Source: Heterotrichella gracilis (lineage: Eukaryota; Sar; Xanthophyceae; Tribonematales; Xanthonemataceae). From it: a stretch of DNA of 64,000 nt. The notes below the pieces were generated by a model. It was not told the DNA's origin, did not search any database, and saw only the letters and a program-made list of their open reading frames with translations. Numbering within the stretch: position 1 is the stretch's first letter; the number at the start of each line of letters is the position of its first letter. The stretch lies in NCBI GenBank assembly GCA_032358255.1, contig JAULBX010029931.1, positions 123,739-187,738 of the forward strand, in the 5' to 3' direction. The translations under genes and the position numbers were made by a program. Positions 24,805-36,058 of this stretch are shown piece after piece.

Positions 24805-26170
24805 TCAATTTAAGGGATGATGAGTCTACGGGGGTGGGGTGCTGTGGAAGAAGGTTAGCATTGGTAATTACTTTATGAACATTTATACTCACCAAATGCG
24901 TCCCAAAAAACTGAAATGCGGAATCGTTGCGGGGAAATGGCAATGTATTTCAAAGCTTGCACTGCAAACGGGCCCCTCACCTGCCAGCACACGCATGATG
25001 ACAGTGACCAGCACTGGTGGCTGCATGGGCCCCTGTGCGGCCCCCTGCTGAGTGGGTGACTGCATGAGCCAGTGGGCAGGCCCCTGCATGAGCGCCTGTG
25101 CAGACTGTGGTGTAGGCGCCTGAGCAGGCCACTGCGTGGGTGCCTGCATGGGTGCCAGGACGGGCACCTGTGCGGGGGCGGGCGCAGGCGCTGAGCTGGG
25201 CCTTGTGTCAAAGTCCGCCAGCTCAAGAGTCAGTGTGAGCGAGGTGCCGTTGTTGTAGTACAAGTTAGCCTCAAGCTCGCCGCGGAACTGGAGGTAGTTG
25301 ACAGTGACATCTTCAACCTGTGAGGGAAGGGAATTGTTAGGTGTGGGTCTGGGCAGCAGGTGGAATGTGTGAAAGGTGTGCAGCTTGACAATGTGAAGGA
25401 TCCAACCTTGCATGGCACAGATTGAGTGCTGGAAATGAATATGACTATTCCACTGCATTCTAATGAATCAAGGATGCGGTGATTTTGAACAATTGGGGAG
25501 GGGTGTTCATGCCAAGTCTATACATGACATTCACATACAGGGAGGGGTCAAGAAATTACAGCATGCAGGATTTGGGGACAAGGGTTTGGTGCATTGTGGC
25601 CACATACCCTAGCGCCGGTGTTGTTGAACAGCGGCAGGATGCCGATCAATGCCGTGAGGTTCACCCAGCTGGGTAGCTTGGCGGCCAGCAGCACATCAGC
25701 CATGGCGGCCACAATGTTGGCATCAGACATGTTGTAGTGGCTGCCCATCCAGTCATCTTTTTCAGGGGAAGGGGAGGGGTCTGCCAGGCTGACGTTCAGG
25801 GTGACATTTGGCTTCACGTGGATGGAGATGTCGCACACTGACACACCGTAGCCATCTGATGCGATGGTGATGTATGTGCCCTGGCCCTGGCAGGAGATAT
25901 TCATGCGCACGCCGGCGGAAATGAAGAAGTCCTATGTCAGGGGGGTGGTTGAGATGTGACCCATGATGGACCCAGTGCCAAGTGATTGTATGGGCTGTTT
26001 AGATGATGCACTGAGCAACATGGTTGCAGCCTGATGTCCGTCAATTTCTGTAAAACAGCATATATCCAGACATAACACCCCACCATACACAAGCGTTGGC
26101 CCCACAGGTGGAAAATGCATAACAAGAACATATGAGGATAACAAAACATAATGTGATCTTAAGACAATAT
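24805..26170 (-). pseudogene. Orphan duplicate of lectin-like gene exons 4 and 5
   Basis: A copy of part of the lectin-like gene A: the intron 3 end, exon 4 (25931-25608, 324 nt), intron 4, exon 5 (25317-24981, 337 nt) and intron 5 up to a degenerate acceptor before where exon 6 would begin. Exon sizes and splice sites are the same as in gene A, and the protein differs at only a few positions (for example DFFISAGV versus DFSISAGV). There is no signal peptide, exons 1-3, exons 6-8 or membrane segment. It lies about 1 kb downstream of gene A's stop, on the same strand, so it cannot be part of gene A's normal transcript. High similarity extends into the introns, suggesting a recent segmental copy or gene conversion. 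Called a fragment, not a gene. Confidence 0.8.
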
Positions 26171-27127
26171 TTATAAATGCACAAGAAAATACTCCTCTAT
26201 GGCCCAGGGTGTAGCAGCGAGGCAACCCCGCCCAGTTTGTGTACCATGGTTGCCAATGCAGCTCCAGTGGACCCATGCGCATGGATACATGCATGACTGT
26301 TGCAAATACCACATGGCATATACTGCAACATTTACATTTGAAAAGTTAAATGTAAAAACTCTGTCTTTAATCCGGTTCGACGCTGTCAAATCCAACCTGT
26401 TTCCAACGAGACAGAGCGTCGGTGGGTACCGTAGGTTAAATATTGTCGAAGATCTTTGGGCACCAGACAATATGCAGAGTCACGTACTACACAGGCGCGA
26501 CGTGTTTTCAAGTCTTTTTCAAGAACGGCCTGAAAGACTCATGTCAGCTGGACATTTCAAATTACCGTATGCCATCCATGGCTTTAAATATGAACAAGTA
26601 CTCCAGACCGTCCAGCGGCTGCGATTGGCGGCAGCACATGTCTTGGCAAACCAATTCGTGATTTTACCCCAGCACTGCTGGTAACAGCAGAACACCCCAA
26701 ACATCCTTGGCCTAGTGAATTGACATGTAAGGGGCAATGTCAATTTCTGCACACTCCACACATAAAACCATAATAAAAACCCGTCACAAAACAACAAAAT
26801 TTTCAGAATGTGCCATCCTTGCAAATATCTCGAGGCCTGTGGAATCATCCCAGCATGTTTAATTTGTAACGGTGCACCGCATGAGCTGAAAGGCCTTGAA
26901 TGTAATGTTTGGGCAAGTTCATGAAAGTACCCCGCTGGGTACTTTTCTAAGCCTGGGCGCCTGGCGCCATGAAAGCGAGCAATAATCTACAGTTGCATAA
27001 AGCTCCTCAGTTTGAAACTTGCATTGTAGTACATTTGTAATCACGAGATCACGAGTTTCACCCAGAATTTCATTACCAGTTAGCAACACAATGTGCGATT
27101 GCTACAGAATATAAATCAATTCTGTTT
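26171..27127. other. Intergenic region downstream of lectin-like gene A
   Basis: It separates the stop codon of gene A from the duplicated fragment. AT-richer sequence with only short ORFs. No gene or structured element recognised. Confidence 0.5.
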
Positions 27128-30100
27128 CTACAAGCCATGGTGCATGGTTGCCACATTCAGGTCATCCATTCCCTCCGGCCCAATCCATGGCGAGGCCCTG
27201 GCCCCCTCCCTCCCCCGTGCGCTGCTGGTGGTGAACACCTTGCTGGGACCCTTCTTTTGTTCCCTCCCCTTGGTGGCATCGGCGGTGACAGTTGTTGCAG
27301 CAGGGGTGGCACTGCCTGACTTTGGTGTGCCGGGGTGCAACTGGTAGGCAGGGCTGCTTGCGGTGGCATCAGGCTGCTTGCGGTATGCGGCATCCATGCG
27401 GTTGGCGGCCTTGCGTTTGCGAGCCTGCAGCAAGGTGTGGAACTCCTTGTCATCACAATAATTCAAATACTAAGCTCATCATTTCCTGCAGATATATGTG
27501 CTCAGAAGCGCCCAACGAGGGCAAAACAGAGTGAGAAAGAGCCAGGTCACTGAAGGTCCTTGTAAAAACGTGACCAATGACAACTGATGCACATGTGTAC
27601 AGCAATGAGGCCAGTGCATAATTTGCTATGCAAAGGCCTGGTGCGCAAATTGGCAACTTTGTAATGCGCATGCATGCCTGTTCATAGATTGCAGACACTG
27701 CCAGGCGATGCGTGCTGTTGTGGCTCTCACCAGGACCAGGGCCAGCACCAGAATCATGATGATGGCTGCCACGCCCACAGTCACACCTACTGCAATGGCC
27801 ACAGTGCTGCTGTGGGAGCTGCTGTCGGTGGTGGTGGTGTCACCGCCATTTGATGGGGGCGGGCTGCCTGCCGGTGCTGCCTCAATGCCAGCAATGGGGT
27901 GGTTCTGCGCAAGGCAGACAATTGATCAGAAATATGATGTAGCACAACAGCGCAGGTAGCGCAGGTTGAGTGCCGTTTCTGTGCTATAGGGCATGTCATG
28001 GCAGAGTGCATGCCAGGCATGCTGCCCCATGTGATCAAAACTTCAGACTTAACTCCTAGAGTTGTTTTTGGTGAGACAGATGCGGTGCATGTGCAACAGC
28101 CTTGTTGAACCCAAGGTGGATCACTGATCAGCATGTGTAACAGCTCCACCTGTCCATGGATGGCAATGCTGGAACCTGGTGCGCATGGCAGTCCCACGCT
28201 ATACATTGCACTGGCCAAGCTGCCGTCTGCCGCCGCCTCCATGAGCCTCTCAACCACAACCTCCTCATCATAAGTGGCAATGGTCAGACCAAGGGTGATG
28301 TTATTGATGGCTGGGGCAGGGGATTTGGCCAGCAGGCGGCGGGTGGCAGTGCCTGCTGCTCCGGTACCGGTGGTGGTGGCGGTGGCGGCGGCCCCAGCTG
28401 TGCCGTTGCCTGTAGTGGTGATGCACGTGGTGGTGGTGGTGCTGCCACTGGTGCTGTTGCTGACTGTGGTGTTGCATGTGTGCATTGTGCCATTGAGGTC
28501 ATTGGTTGGGACCTTGTTAGTGGCAGCAATGCTGGCGGTCGTGGCAAGCAAGTGGCGCATGCCGGTTGTTGTTGTGGAGGTGAAGCGCTTCGCGGTGGCT
28601 GATGTAATGGTCACTGCAGAATCATCGGTGGCCAGCAGGGTGGCCAGCGCGTGGCGCACCGCCACATGCTGGTCCTTGCGGATTGTGGTCATGGCAACTC
28701 CAGAGTCTGCGGGGTGGGGTGTCATGTAAGATGGTTAGCATTGGCATTTGCTCTGTGAACAGTGATGGCTCACCACACGCGTCGCATAATCACATTTGCA
28801 GGATTATTGCAGGCACAAAATGGCAATGTAGCTAAAGCTTTCAATTGTGAATGGGCCCCTCACCTGCCAGCACGCGCATGGTGACAGTGACCAGCACTGG
28901 TGGCTGCATGGGCCCCTGTGCGGCCCCCTGCTGAGTGGGTGGCTGCATGAGCCATTGGGCAGGCCCCTGCGTGAGCGCCTGTGCAGACTGTGGTGTAGGC
29001 GCCTGAGCAGGCCACTGCGTGGGTGCCTGCATGGGTGCCAGCACGGGCACCTGTGCGGGGGCGGGCGCAGGCGCTGAGCTGGGCCTTGTGTCAAAGTCCG
29101 CCAGCTCAAGGGTCAGTGTGAGCGAGGTGCCGTTGTTGTAGTACAAGTTAGCCTCAACCTCGCCGCGGAACTTGAGGTAGTTGACAGTGACGTCTTCAAC
29201 CTGTCAGGGAATAGGGAATTGCCAGGTGTGGGTCTGCACAAGGGGCAGTAGGTGAAATGTGGGGCTTGATTAGGTGTGCAGCTTTGTGAAGGATCCTAGG
29301 ATCTGCGCTTGAAATGCACAGATTGACTTCTGGAAAGCAATGTGACTATACCACCGCAATAATGAATCAAGGTTGTGGTGATCTTGAACAATTGGGGTTG
29401 TGTTCATGCCAAGTCCAAACATGACATTCACATACAGGGGGGATCAAGGAATTACAGCATGCAGGGTCTGGGGACAAGGGTTTGGTGCGTTTCGGGCACA
29501 TACCCTAGCGCCGGTGTTGTTGAACAGCGGCAGGATGCCGATCAATGCCGTGAGGTTCACCCAGCTGGGCAGCTTGGCGGCCAGCAGCACATCAGCCATG
29601 GCGACCACAATGTTGGCATCAGACATGTTGTAGTGGCTGCCCATCCAGTCATCTTTTTCAGGGGAAGGGGAGGGGTCTGCCAGGCTGACGTTCAGGGTGA
29701 CATTTGGCTTCACGTGGATGGAGATGTCGCACACTGACACACCGTAGCCATCTGATGCGATGGTGATGTATGTGCCCTGGCCCTGGCAGGAGATATTCAT
29801 GCGCACGCCGGCGGAAATGGAGAAGTCCTATGTCAGGGGGGTGGTTGAGATGTGTTAGATATGAATGAACTGCAAGGTTGGAACCCATTGTCACATGGAC
29901 GCAGTGACAACTGATTGTATGGCCTGTCTAGATGATACGCTGAGCAACATGGTTGCAACCTGATGTCCGTCAATTTCTGTAACCACAGCAATTGTCCACA
30001 CATAACACCCCACCATACACAAGCATTGGTCCCACAGGTGGAAAATGCATTACGGCATATGAGGATAACAAAAGCATAATATGGTTTTATGTATGATAAG

Positions 30101-31433
30101 TATTCTTCAAATTGCATCTTTGATATCGCTATGAATTAATGTACGTGCTTCGATATGATAAGTTCACAGTAGGCAACGTGACATCAAAATACCGCTAAAT
30201 GGTTACTGGCCAGTGTTGCCCCCACCGTTGCGCAGGGCGGGTTGAGCAGGCCCCCATTGGTGGAGTTGTAGCCAACGTAGATGGCGCCGTGAGAGATGCC
30301 ACCGCTCAGTATCTCAACGGCAGACAGGGCAGTGGCGTTGGGCTGCAGAAGGACAAGACAACAGGGTTAATATGGTGCAATATGGTTAGGCCCTCAGGCC
30401 ACAGTGTGTGTGCAGGGTCAAGAGGACCACATATACCATTGTACTGTGTTGGCCTGCAACTGCCTGAGCTTAGGCAGACATTACAAGGATGGAAAGGAAT
30501 AGTTAGCATTCACACCTGTTGACCTCAGGTTTTAAGTCAAGGGGGAACACAGTGGGTGTGTTGCAGCTGGCACAAAAAACATGGATGGTTCAACCGGAGT
30601 GTCAGGAGGCTAATGAGGCATGGTTATTACGTTGGCTGCCATGGTGCATGAAAGGGAACAAGCAGCAGTGTATTACGAGTACCTACCAGCCGCATGGCCC
30701 AGTACTGCGTGCCGTTGTTTTCCGTTGAAGCGCAAGTCTCGCAGCTGTTGTCCAAGGCCTTGTAGGGATTTGAGAAACCCATCATGGATGACTGTTTCGC
30801 ACCGCTGTACATATTAGCCGCGCCACCTGCAGAATAAAAGCAGTATGTTGTTCAGATGGACTGATTTCCAGTGGAGAAGTGGAGTTCAGAAAGACACTGA
30901 TTTTCAGTCAGCAAAATGGAGAAGTGAAGCTACGGCATGCTACACTTTAGAAAGGCTAGGAAATTAGGAGCAGGTTTCAAATCTGCTTCTTTGCCACTCA
31001 GTTAAGTTGAACCCTTACTTCAGGCGCAAGGTGGAGCATTTTGCACACAATTACAGGCTTTTTCCAGACCTAGGCCTGTGATCCTTAAAGATGATCATAC
31101 ATCATGTCCTGAACAAACAATCTAACCCGGAAATTTGAAAGGAAACCTGCAGAAAGGTTTCAGTTGACCACTTGACAACAGAACTTGACGCCAAAAGGAT
31201 CTTGAAAGCAGTTCCGGAACAACATGCATGCATCACCTCACTTGGTCAAGCTTTCTCTCGTGAGACACAGTTGAAGAAGAGTCTATGTACTCTGATGGTA
31301 TATTTCAACGGTTTTACTTACCGCAAGTGTAATTGAAAACCTCGTTGAGGCCTGGAATTTGATCGGCGACGACAGATGGCGCCAAAAGCATGCTGCACAG
31401 AATTGCTGTTGTCCAGAACCGCGCTGTTGCCAT
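27128..31433 (-). CDS. F-type-lectin-like type I membrane protein (gene A)
   Basis: Eight exons: 31433-31322, 30826-30687, 30342-30226, 29827-29504, 29200-28864, 28706-28150, 27904-27731, 27424-27128. All are in phase and give 685 residues. A signal peptide (MATARFWTTAILCSMLLAP, cut near VVA/DQ) is followed at about 38-150 by a domain with the fucolectin order: ANMYSGAKQSS, KALDNSCETC, QYWAMRL, AVEILSGG, AIYVG, NPPCAT, SCQGQGTYITI, SVCDISIHV. The CC and RxD fucose-site signature of classical F-type lectins is absent. Then come two beta-rich modules, a Pro/Gln linker, a Thr/Asn-rich stretch with many N-glycosylation sequons, an RRLLA motif, one membrane helix (about 564-587) and a basic cytoplasmic tail of about 98 residues. 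Likely a cell-surface binding protein. The ligand is unknown and the lectin label is inferred from pattern. Confidence 0.82.
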
Positions 31434-32249
31434 TGTTGCTAAAGCTTGAAAGCTGAATGGTGAAACAGATGTCCTGCAGGGATATTGGGAACAGGACGTT
31501 CAACGTGGTCCAATTGCAGGTCAAGCGGTTTTCACCAGGCGTTATGAAATGGTGGTAGCGTAGATGCAGCTCATCAGGCGAAACACAACAAGAAAGTGCA
31601 TAGCGCTTCAGGATCAGACATAAAAGTAAGATTGTAAGGATTTTCTCACCAAGATATCACCAATGTATCAGCTGTAGCACTTGATCTTGCAGCAATCACA
31701 GCGTAATCTCTGCAGATACACACAAACCGTAACAACACAGCAAACGGCCAGAAAAGCTGCAAACAGTTGTTAAACGACTGTTACAGTTCAACCAGAAGAA
31801 AGCTGTAGGTTTTGCGTGAACTCTCAGTTTTATGGCCTACAGTTCGAGCATGGAATCAATGTCCCTACCTTCAAACAGGAAGGCTGCAGATGATGGAAGC
31901 CTGATGGTCGTCAGTTTCGCAGGAGTAGTTGAGGAATCGAAAGTAGCAACGACAATGAGACAGAATAGCTATGTTGCTGCTGGTATGCCTGTTTATATAC
32001 CTCTTGAGTTGCAAAGCATGCTCAGAGCAGTGAGTGCCAGTCGAGACTACCCTTCAGAAGGGTTTGTTTAAAAAACGGAATCGAATTTTGTTTAAAAATA
32101 AACGAATAAACGAAATAGACTTAAAATGGCTTGCAAGCTCTGAGCCAACAACCAGTTGGAACCGGGAGTTGTCGTTCATATATCGGCCCACGGTGGTTGA
32201 AAGCACTGTGTTGGGTGAGCGGTGTCTTTTGTGATTGCCTGGTAGGGTG

Positions 32250-32269
32250 TGTCACAGGGTGTTGTGACA
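32250..32269. repeat. Inverted repeat, 7-bp arms
   Basis: TGTCACA and TGTGACA separated by 6 nt. Confidence 0.6.
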
Positions 32270-32408
32270 AGTTGTGCCAAGATGAACGTCTTTACTTCAC
32301 GTCTTTACTTCACCTTCAAGCGCAGTGTGTTTTGAACAACTTGGCATGAGGTGGGTTGTTTGTGCTGTTCAACGTAATACGGCGAGGTGGAACGTGCCCT
32401 GTTACGGT

Positions 32409-32438
32409 ATCCTACACCAGTTGAGTCTGGTGTAGGAT
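32409..32438. repeat. Perfect 12-bp inverted repeat (hairpin)
   Basis: Arms ATCCTACACCAG (32409-32420) and CTGGTGTAGGAT (32427-32438) with a six-nucleotide loop TTGAGT. Perfect pairing, not in a coding sequence. Confidence 0.8.
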
Positions 32439-32466
32439 GGTTTACAACCCTTGCGTACCTTGACCT

Positions 32467-32509
32467 CGAAAGGAGCTTCCCCAAAGGAGGCGTAGGCAGC
32501 CTCCTTTCG
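32467..32509. repeat. Alternative hairpins around CTCCTTTCG
   Basis: The right arm at 32499-32509 (GCCTCCTTTCG) can pair either with AAAGGAGGC at 32483-32491 or with CGAAAGGAG at 32467-32475. This gives two mutually exclusive stems. Confidence 0.65.
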
Positions 32510-33064
32510 TCGTTTGCAACAACACAGAAACCCCTGCTCTCACGATTGTCCCTGCATGCACGGTTATACATCGTCTATCTATTAATAGTCCAGACTAAAC
32601 TTTTGCATGCATGCATCTGATTAATAAAGCCATGCTTTTCTTGGTCCTTCCCGGGAACTTGGGCAGTTGTAAACTTGCCACACTATTTTATTCAAGCTTT
32701 TTGAAGACCAGCAAGCCAGCGGTTTTGAGACCATGTTGTGCGCTGAGGGTGGAGTTCGCAGTCACCATTTTACGATGGCTGGTGCATGAGGACTGACAAG
32801 AAAGAACTGATATAGTAGGGGGCATATGCTGGCAGGGTGTACAGGGGCGTTGGGGAGCAAGGGCAAGTATGCTGCCTCATAAGTGCAGAGGGTGTCGGGT
32901 AGCAGAGACAGGTTTGCAGGCAAATCACCTGTTATGTTGCATAATCTACAGCCATTCTGTACCGTCCTTTTAAAACATGAGAAAGGACCTCCAAGCCCAC
33001 ATGCAATTCCTCAACGCCATGTGCCATGTGCCCATGTGCGCACCCACCTGACAGTTCCCCTTCA

Positions 33065-33755
33065 CCCCTAAGAGCCCCCTCCCCAGGCCGCAGTCACGCA
33101 GACCGCCTTGCCCGCCCTTTGTTTTGCGCAGCCCTCACCGCACTGCCTGCAGCCGCGCAGGGCCCGACCTGAAATCTTCCCGCCATTTCCCAGGGACTCC
33201 TCCATCCTTGGCTGTGCGTACTCCGCTGCCATCAGCCTTGCCGGGGCTGCCGCCGCCTCCTCTGGTCGCCAACTGGCAGCCCTGTTCATGGAGCCAGTCC
33301 TGCAGGGCGCGGGTGGCATGGTGATGGTGGACCCGCATCTTCCAGTGGCCACTGGTGGATGAGGCGCAGGGGCATGGCGGTGGTGCTGGATGAGGTGAGG
33401 CTCAGTCCCTCACCAGGTGCTGCCATGCTCGTGACGCAGAGGCAACTTGTTCCACATCCACTGCTAGTGGGATGGCAATACCTAATTAATCACCCGAATA
33501 TTCTGCCAGTGGGATGGCAATACCTAATCTACTACCTAATCCCTCCCCTCTCAAACTCCCCCCCTTCTTCCCCAGATATGCACTGGCTTCTGGCGCCTGG
33601 ATGCGATTAGCGGCGCCGCCCTGGCTGGTCCAACCCCTGACATTGCCTGCTGCGACAAGCTGATGACAGGGGGCCCATTCCACTGGCAGCCATGCTCGCC
33701 ACATGCCAGATTGCCAAGAATGCTTTCGAGGATTTTGGAGTAGGGCTGTAGCCAT
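33065..33755 (+). pseudogene. BIO1: Relic of diaminopelargonate aminotransferase (BIO1/BioA)
   Basis: Fragments in different frames match one stretch of the biotin-pathway aminotransferase (7,8-diaminononanoate synthase). First EIFPPFPRDSSILG with LAALFMEPVLQGAGGMVMVD (about 33070-33320). Then, in another frame, RRRGMAVVLDEV (33360-33395). After an intron-like interval comes CTGFWRLDAISGAALAG with PDIACCDKLMTGG (33577-33672), which keeps the pyridoxal-phosphate lysine of the KxxTGG motif. Then, after a further one-base shift in the G/C run near 33670, IPLAAMLAT... to a stop at 33751. At least two or three frameshifts are needed, and both the N-terminal dethiobiotin-synthetase half and the C-terminal half of the usual plant bifunctional enzyme are missing. 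A broken fragment, probably carried in by duplication. A functional copy is presumably elsewhere. Confidence 0.75.
33474..33535. repeat. Direct repeat of GGGATGGCAATACCTAAT
   Basis: AGTGGGATGGCAATACCTAAT occurs twice, about 40 bp apart, in the interval between the BIO1 relic exons. Confidence 0.7.
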
Positions 33756-33764
33756 GGTGTAATC

Positions 33765-34418
33765 TTGTTATCTTGCAAGGCTTGACAGAGAATTAGGTAC
33801 TGTGGCGACCAAGTAGTATTCGCCATACTGCTCTGCCAATACTCTGGATATCTCAGCCATTGAACGCTATTGAAAAGTCTTTAACAAAATGTGGGGCGAC
33901 AATAACAGCTTCTCCAATGTTTCTAACACTCTGTCCTTGTGAATGGTTGTTGAATTTTGCTTGTCATTTCACGTCCAATTCCTGTTCCATCTGTTCCATC
34001 GACACTGTGCTGTATAGTCTATAAGAGCTGACAGCGTAGCCGTGATGGCGCTGCAACCTGAAAACTGGATACCTGCGGCTGTGGTGTGCACTGATCCATT
34101 CAATTTTTCAGGGGTACTACTTGCAAAATTCTCGCAAATGCTGGGTATGCTCATTCTGCGGTCTGGTTGTATGGCCGTGTTACACAGTCTGGTTGTATGG
34201 CCGTTTTACACAGTATGTTATACAGTATTGAGTGCATTGCATAGCACTAGTATCATACCACCGGTGAGCGGTGCTGTAATATATACATACTGTGCTGTCC
34301 AACTAAAGCAAGGGGACTGCCCGCGCCATAATAAATGTGGTTAATTATTGTGCGCAATTGGTACACACCAATAATGGGCTGTAAGGTCCCGCCCAACCAC
34401 GCAGCATCATCCCAGGGC
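33765..34418. other. 3' flank of MYND1
   Basis: No gene. Its right part is recognisably similar to the 3' flank of MYND2 (about 43310-43494), with shared blocks such as GTGCATTG(C/T)ATAGCAC, showing that the duplicated unit extends past the stop codon. Confidence 0.6.
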
Positions 34419-34421
34419 TCA

Positions 34422-34541
<120 letters not shown>

Positions 34542-35515
34542 TCACGCTCCCGCGCCCCACACATGGTACATTTATGCCCCCTTTTCACCCCTGGCTTGCC
34601 GCCCACAGCGCTGCTGGACAACCCGCTCGTCCTGCCCACCCCCGCATGTACTGGTGAACCCATTGGTGGGACACTGTTACTCTCTCCAAGTTGCTCGCCT
34701 CCAACAGCACCCACCTCTGTCACCCCTTCCGCTACAGCCCGCAGCTCCCCCTTCACCATGTACATGTGCACCTCTTTTGCTCCCTCCGTGACCTCCCCAA
34801 CATATATCATCCTGACCTTGAGCTGTGCAGTATCGTCATCATGGCTCAAGATATCGTCGTGCAGAGTCCGCATGTATCCTACCACCTCGTCAGGCAGGGG
34901 TGTGGGTGCCAGCAGCGCCCCATCGCCCATCGCCTGCAGGGCAGGGATATCGCAGCCTGGCCATCCCATCCCAAGGGGAGCAAGCCATGGCCTGGAGGGA
35001 CCAAGGGGAGGAGCTGGGACAGGACCTGCGCATGGTGAGGGGAGAAGGATGCTGGTTTCAGAATCTGCTGGGATAACTTGGTTTCAGAGGTGCCAGGATT
35101 TGCAATCTGGGAGTTGTAATTGGCTGCACAACAAGAGAAGAAGGGAACGCACAATTCTGATGAAGATCATCATCACACCTTATCGATGTCTGTCACCCCA
35201 GCAATGAGCAGCTTGGTCAGCTGCCACCAAGCCTTCTTTGCCACAGGAGGGGAAGCAGGGAAATACACAGAATGGACTACCAGGTGGTCATCCACCCCAT
35301 CAGGTTCCCTATACACCTCGTCCTGGGGGTGCCCGAGTTCTGGCGTTTCTTCTTTTAGAGAGTACGAGGTGTCAAGGAGCATGAGGTGCATGAGGTGCAC
35401 CTGCAGCAGGTAATCGGTGCTGTGTCAGAAGTGTGTTGTAGACACGGGAAAGGGAGAATGGACACCTTTGTGCAGCACACTGTGGCCAGGGGTCAGATTC
35501 TGGTCAATGCGTCGA

Positions 35516-36058
35516 GCTAAAAAAGGGTGGGAAACCCCTTTAATAAACTTGAATGATGTCAATCTGTGATGTGCAGCAATTGCCCAGGCAAAGAACGGTT
35601 TTAGCCCACTGATCTTTCAAAGACTCCAGATATCCCCTCCAAATCACGCACATTCCAACGCCAGGCCATGTGCAATCATTCCTAGACAATTGTTCTGCAT
35701 CCAGCCTCTGCCTACCTGTTGTTACACTGTTGTGCTAAAAAAGGGTGGGAAACCCCTTTAATATAGTATTACTTGAATGATGTCAATCTGTGATGTGCAG
35801 CAATTGCCCAGGCAAAGAACGGTTTTAGCCCACTGATCTTTCAAAGANNNNNNNNNNNNNNNNNNNNNNNNNNNNNNNNNNNNNNNNNNNNNNNNNNNNN
35901 NNNNNNNNNNNNNNNNNNNNNNNNNNNNNNNNNNNNNNNNNNNNNNNCTCCAGATATCCCCTCCAAATCACGCACATTCCAACGCCAGGCCATGTGCAAT
36001 CACTCCTAGACGATTGTTCTGCATCCAGCCTCTGCCTACCTGTTGTTACACTGTTGTG
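35516..36058. repeat. Tandem ~218-bp duplication spanning the scaffold gap
   Basis: Sequence from GCTAAAAAAGGGTGGG at 35516 recurs from 35734 and continues without loss across the N run to about 36058. A few differences exist (an insertion near 35760, two substitutions near 36003-36012). The unit includes the last bases and donor of MYND1 exon 10. Confidence 0.85.
35848..35947. other. Assembly gap (100 N)
   Basis: Exactly 100 N, the conventional length for a gap of unknown size. The bases flanking it abut perfectly in the neighbouring repeat copy (TCAAAGA|CTCCAG), so the gap may contain no true missing sequence, or extra repeat units. Confidence 0.99.

Larger units (their letters stand above)
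31434..33055. other. Upstream region of lectin-like gene A with hairpins
   Basis: A minus-strand TATATAAA-like element lies near 31991-31999, about 560 bp upstream of the gene A start, so a 5' UTR intron is possible. A cluster of inverted repeats lies at 32250-32510. Short ORFs here (for example plus strand 31832-32071) have no similarity and are not called. Confidence 0.5.

Noticed and set aside
26366-26400. Possible tRNA T-arm (GGTTCGACGC)
   Set aside because: No acceptor, D- or anticodon stem can be built around it.
28156-28729. Long plus-strand ORFs rich in Gly/Val
   Set aside because: Antisense shadow of the Thr/Ala-rich exon 6 of lectin-like gene A.
31832-32071. 79-codon plus-strand ORF upstream of lectin-like gene A
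   Set aside because: No similarity, no splice partners, and it overlaps the probable promoter (minus-strand TATATAAA).
33068-33352. Minus-strand ORF opposite the BIO1 relic
   Set aside because: The plus strand carries the recognisable aminotransferase motifs; the minus frame has none.
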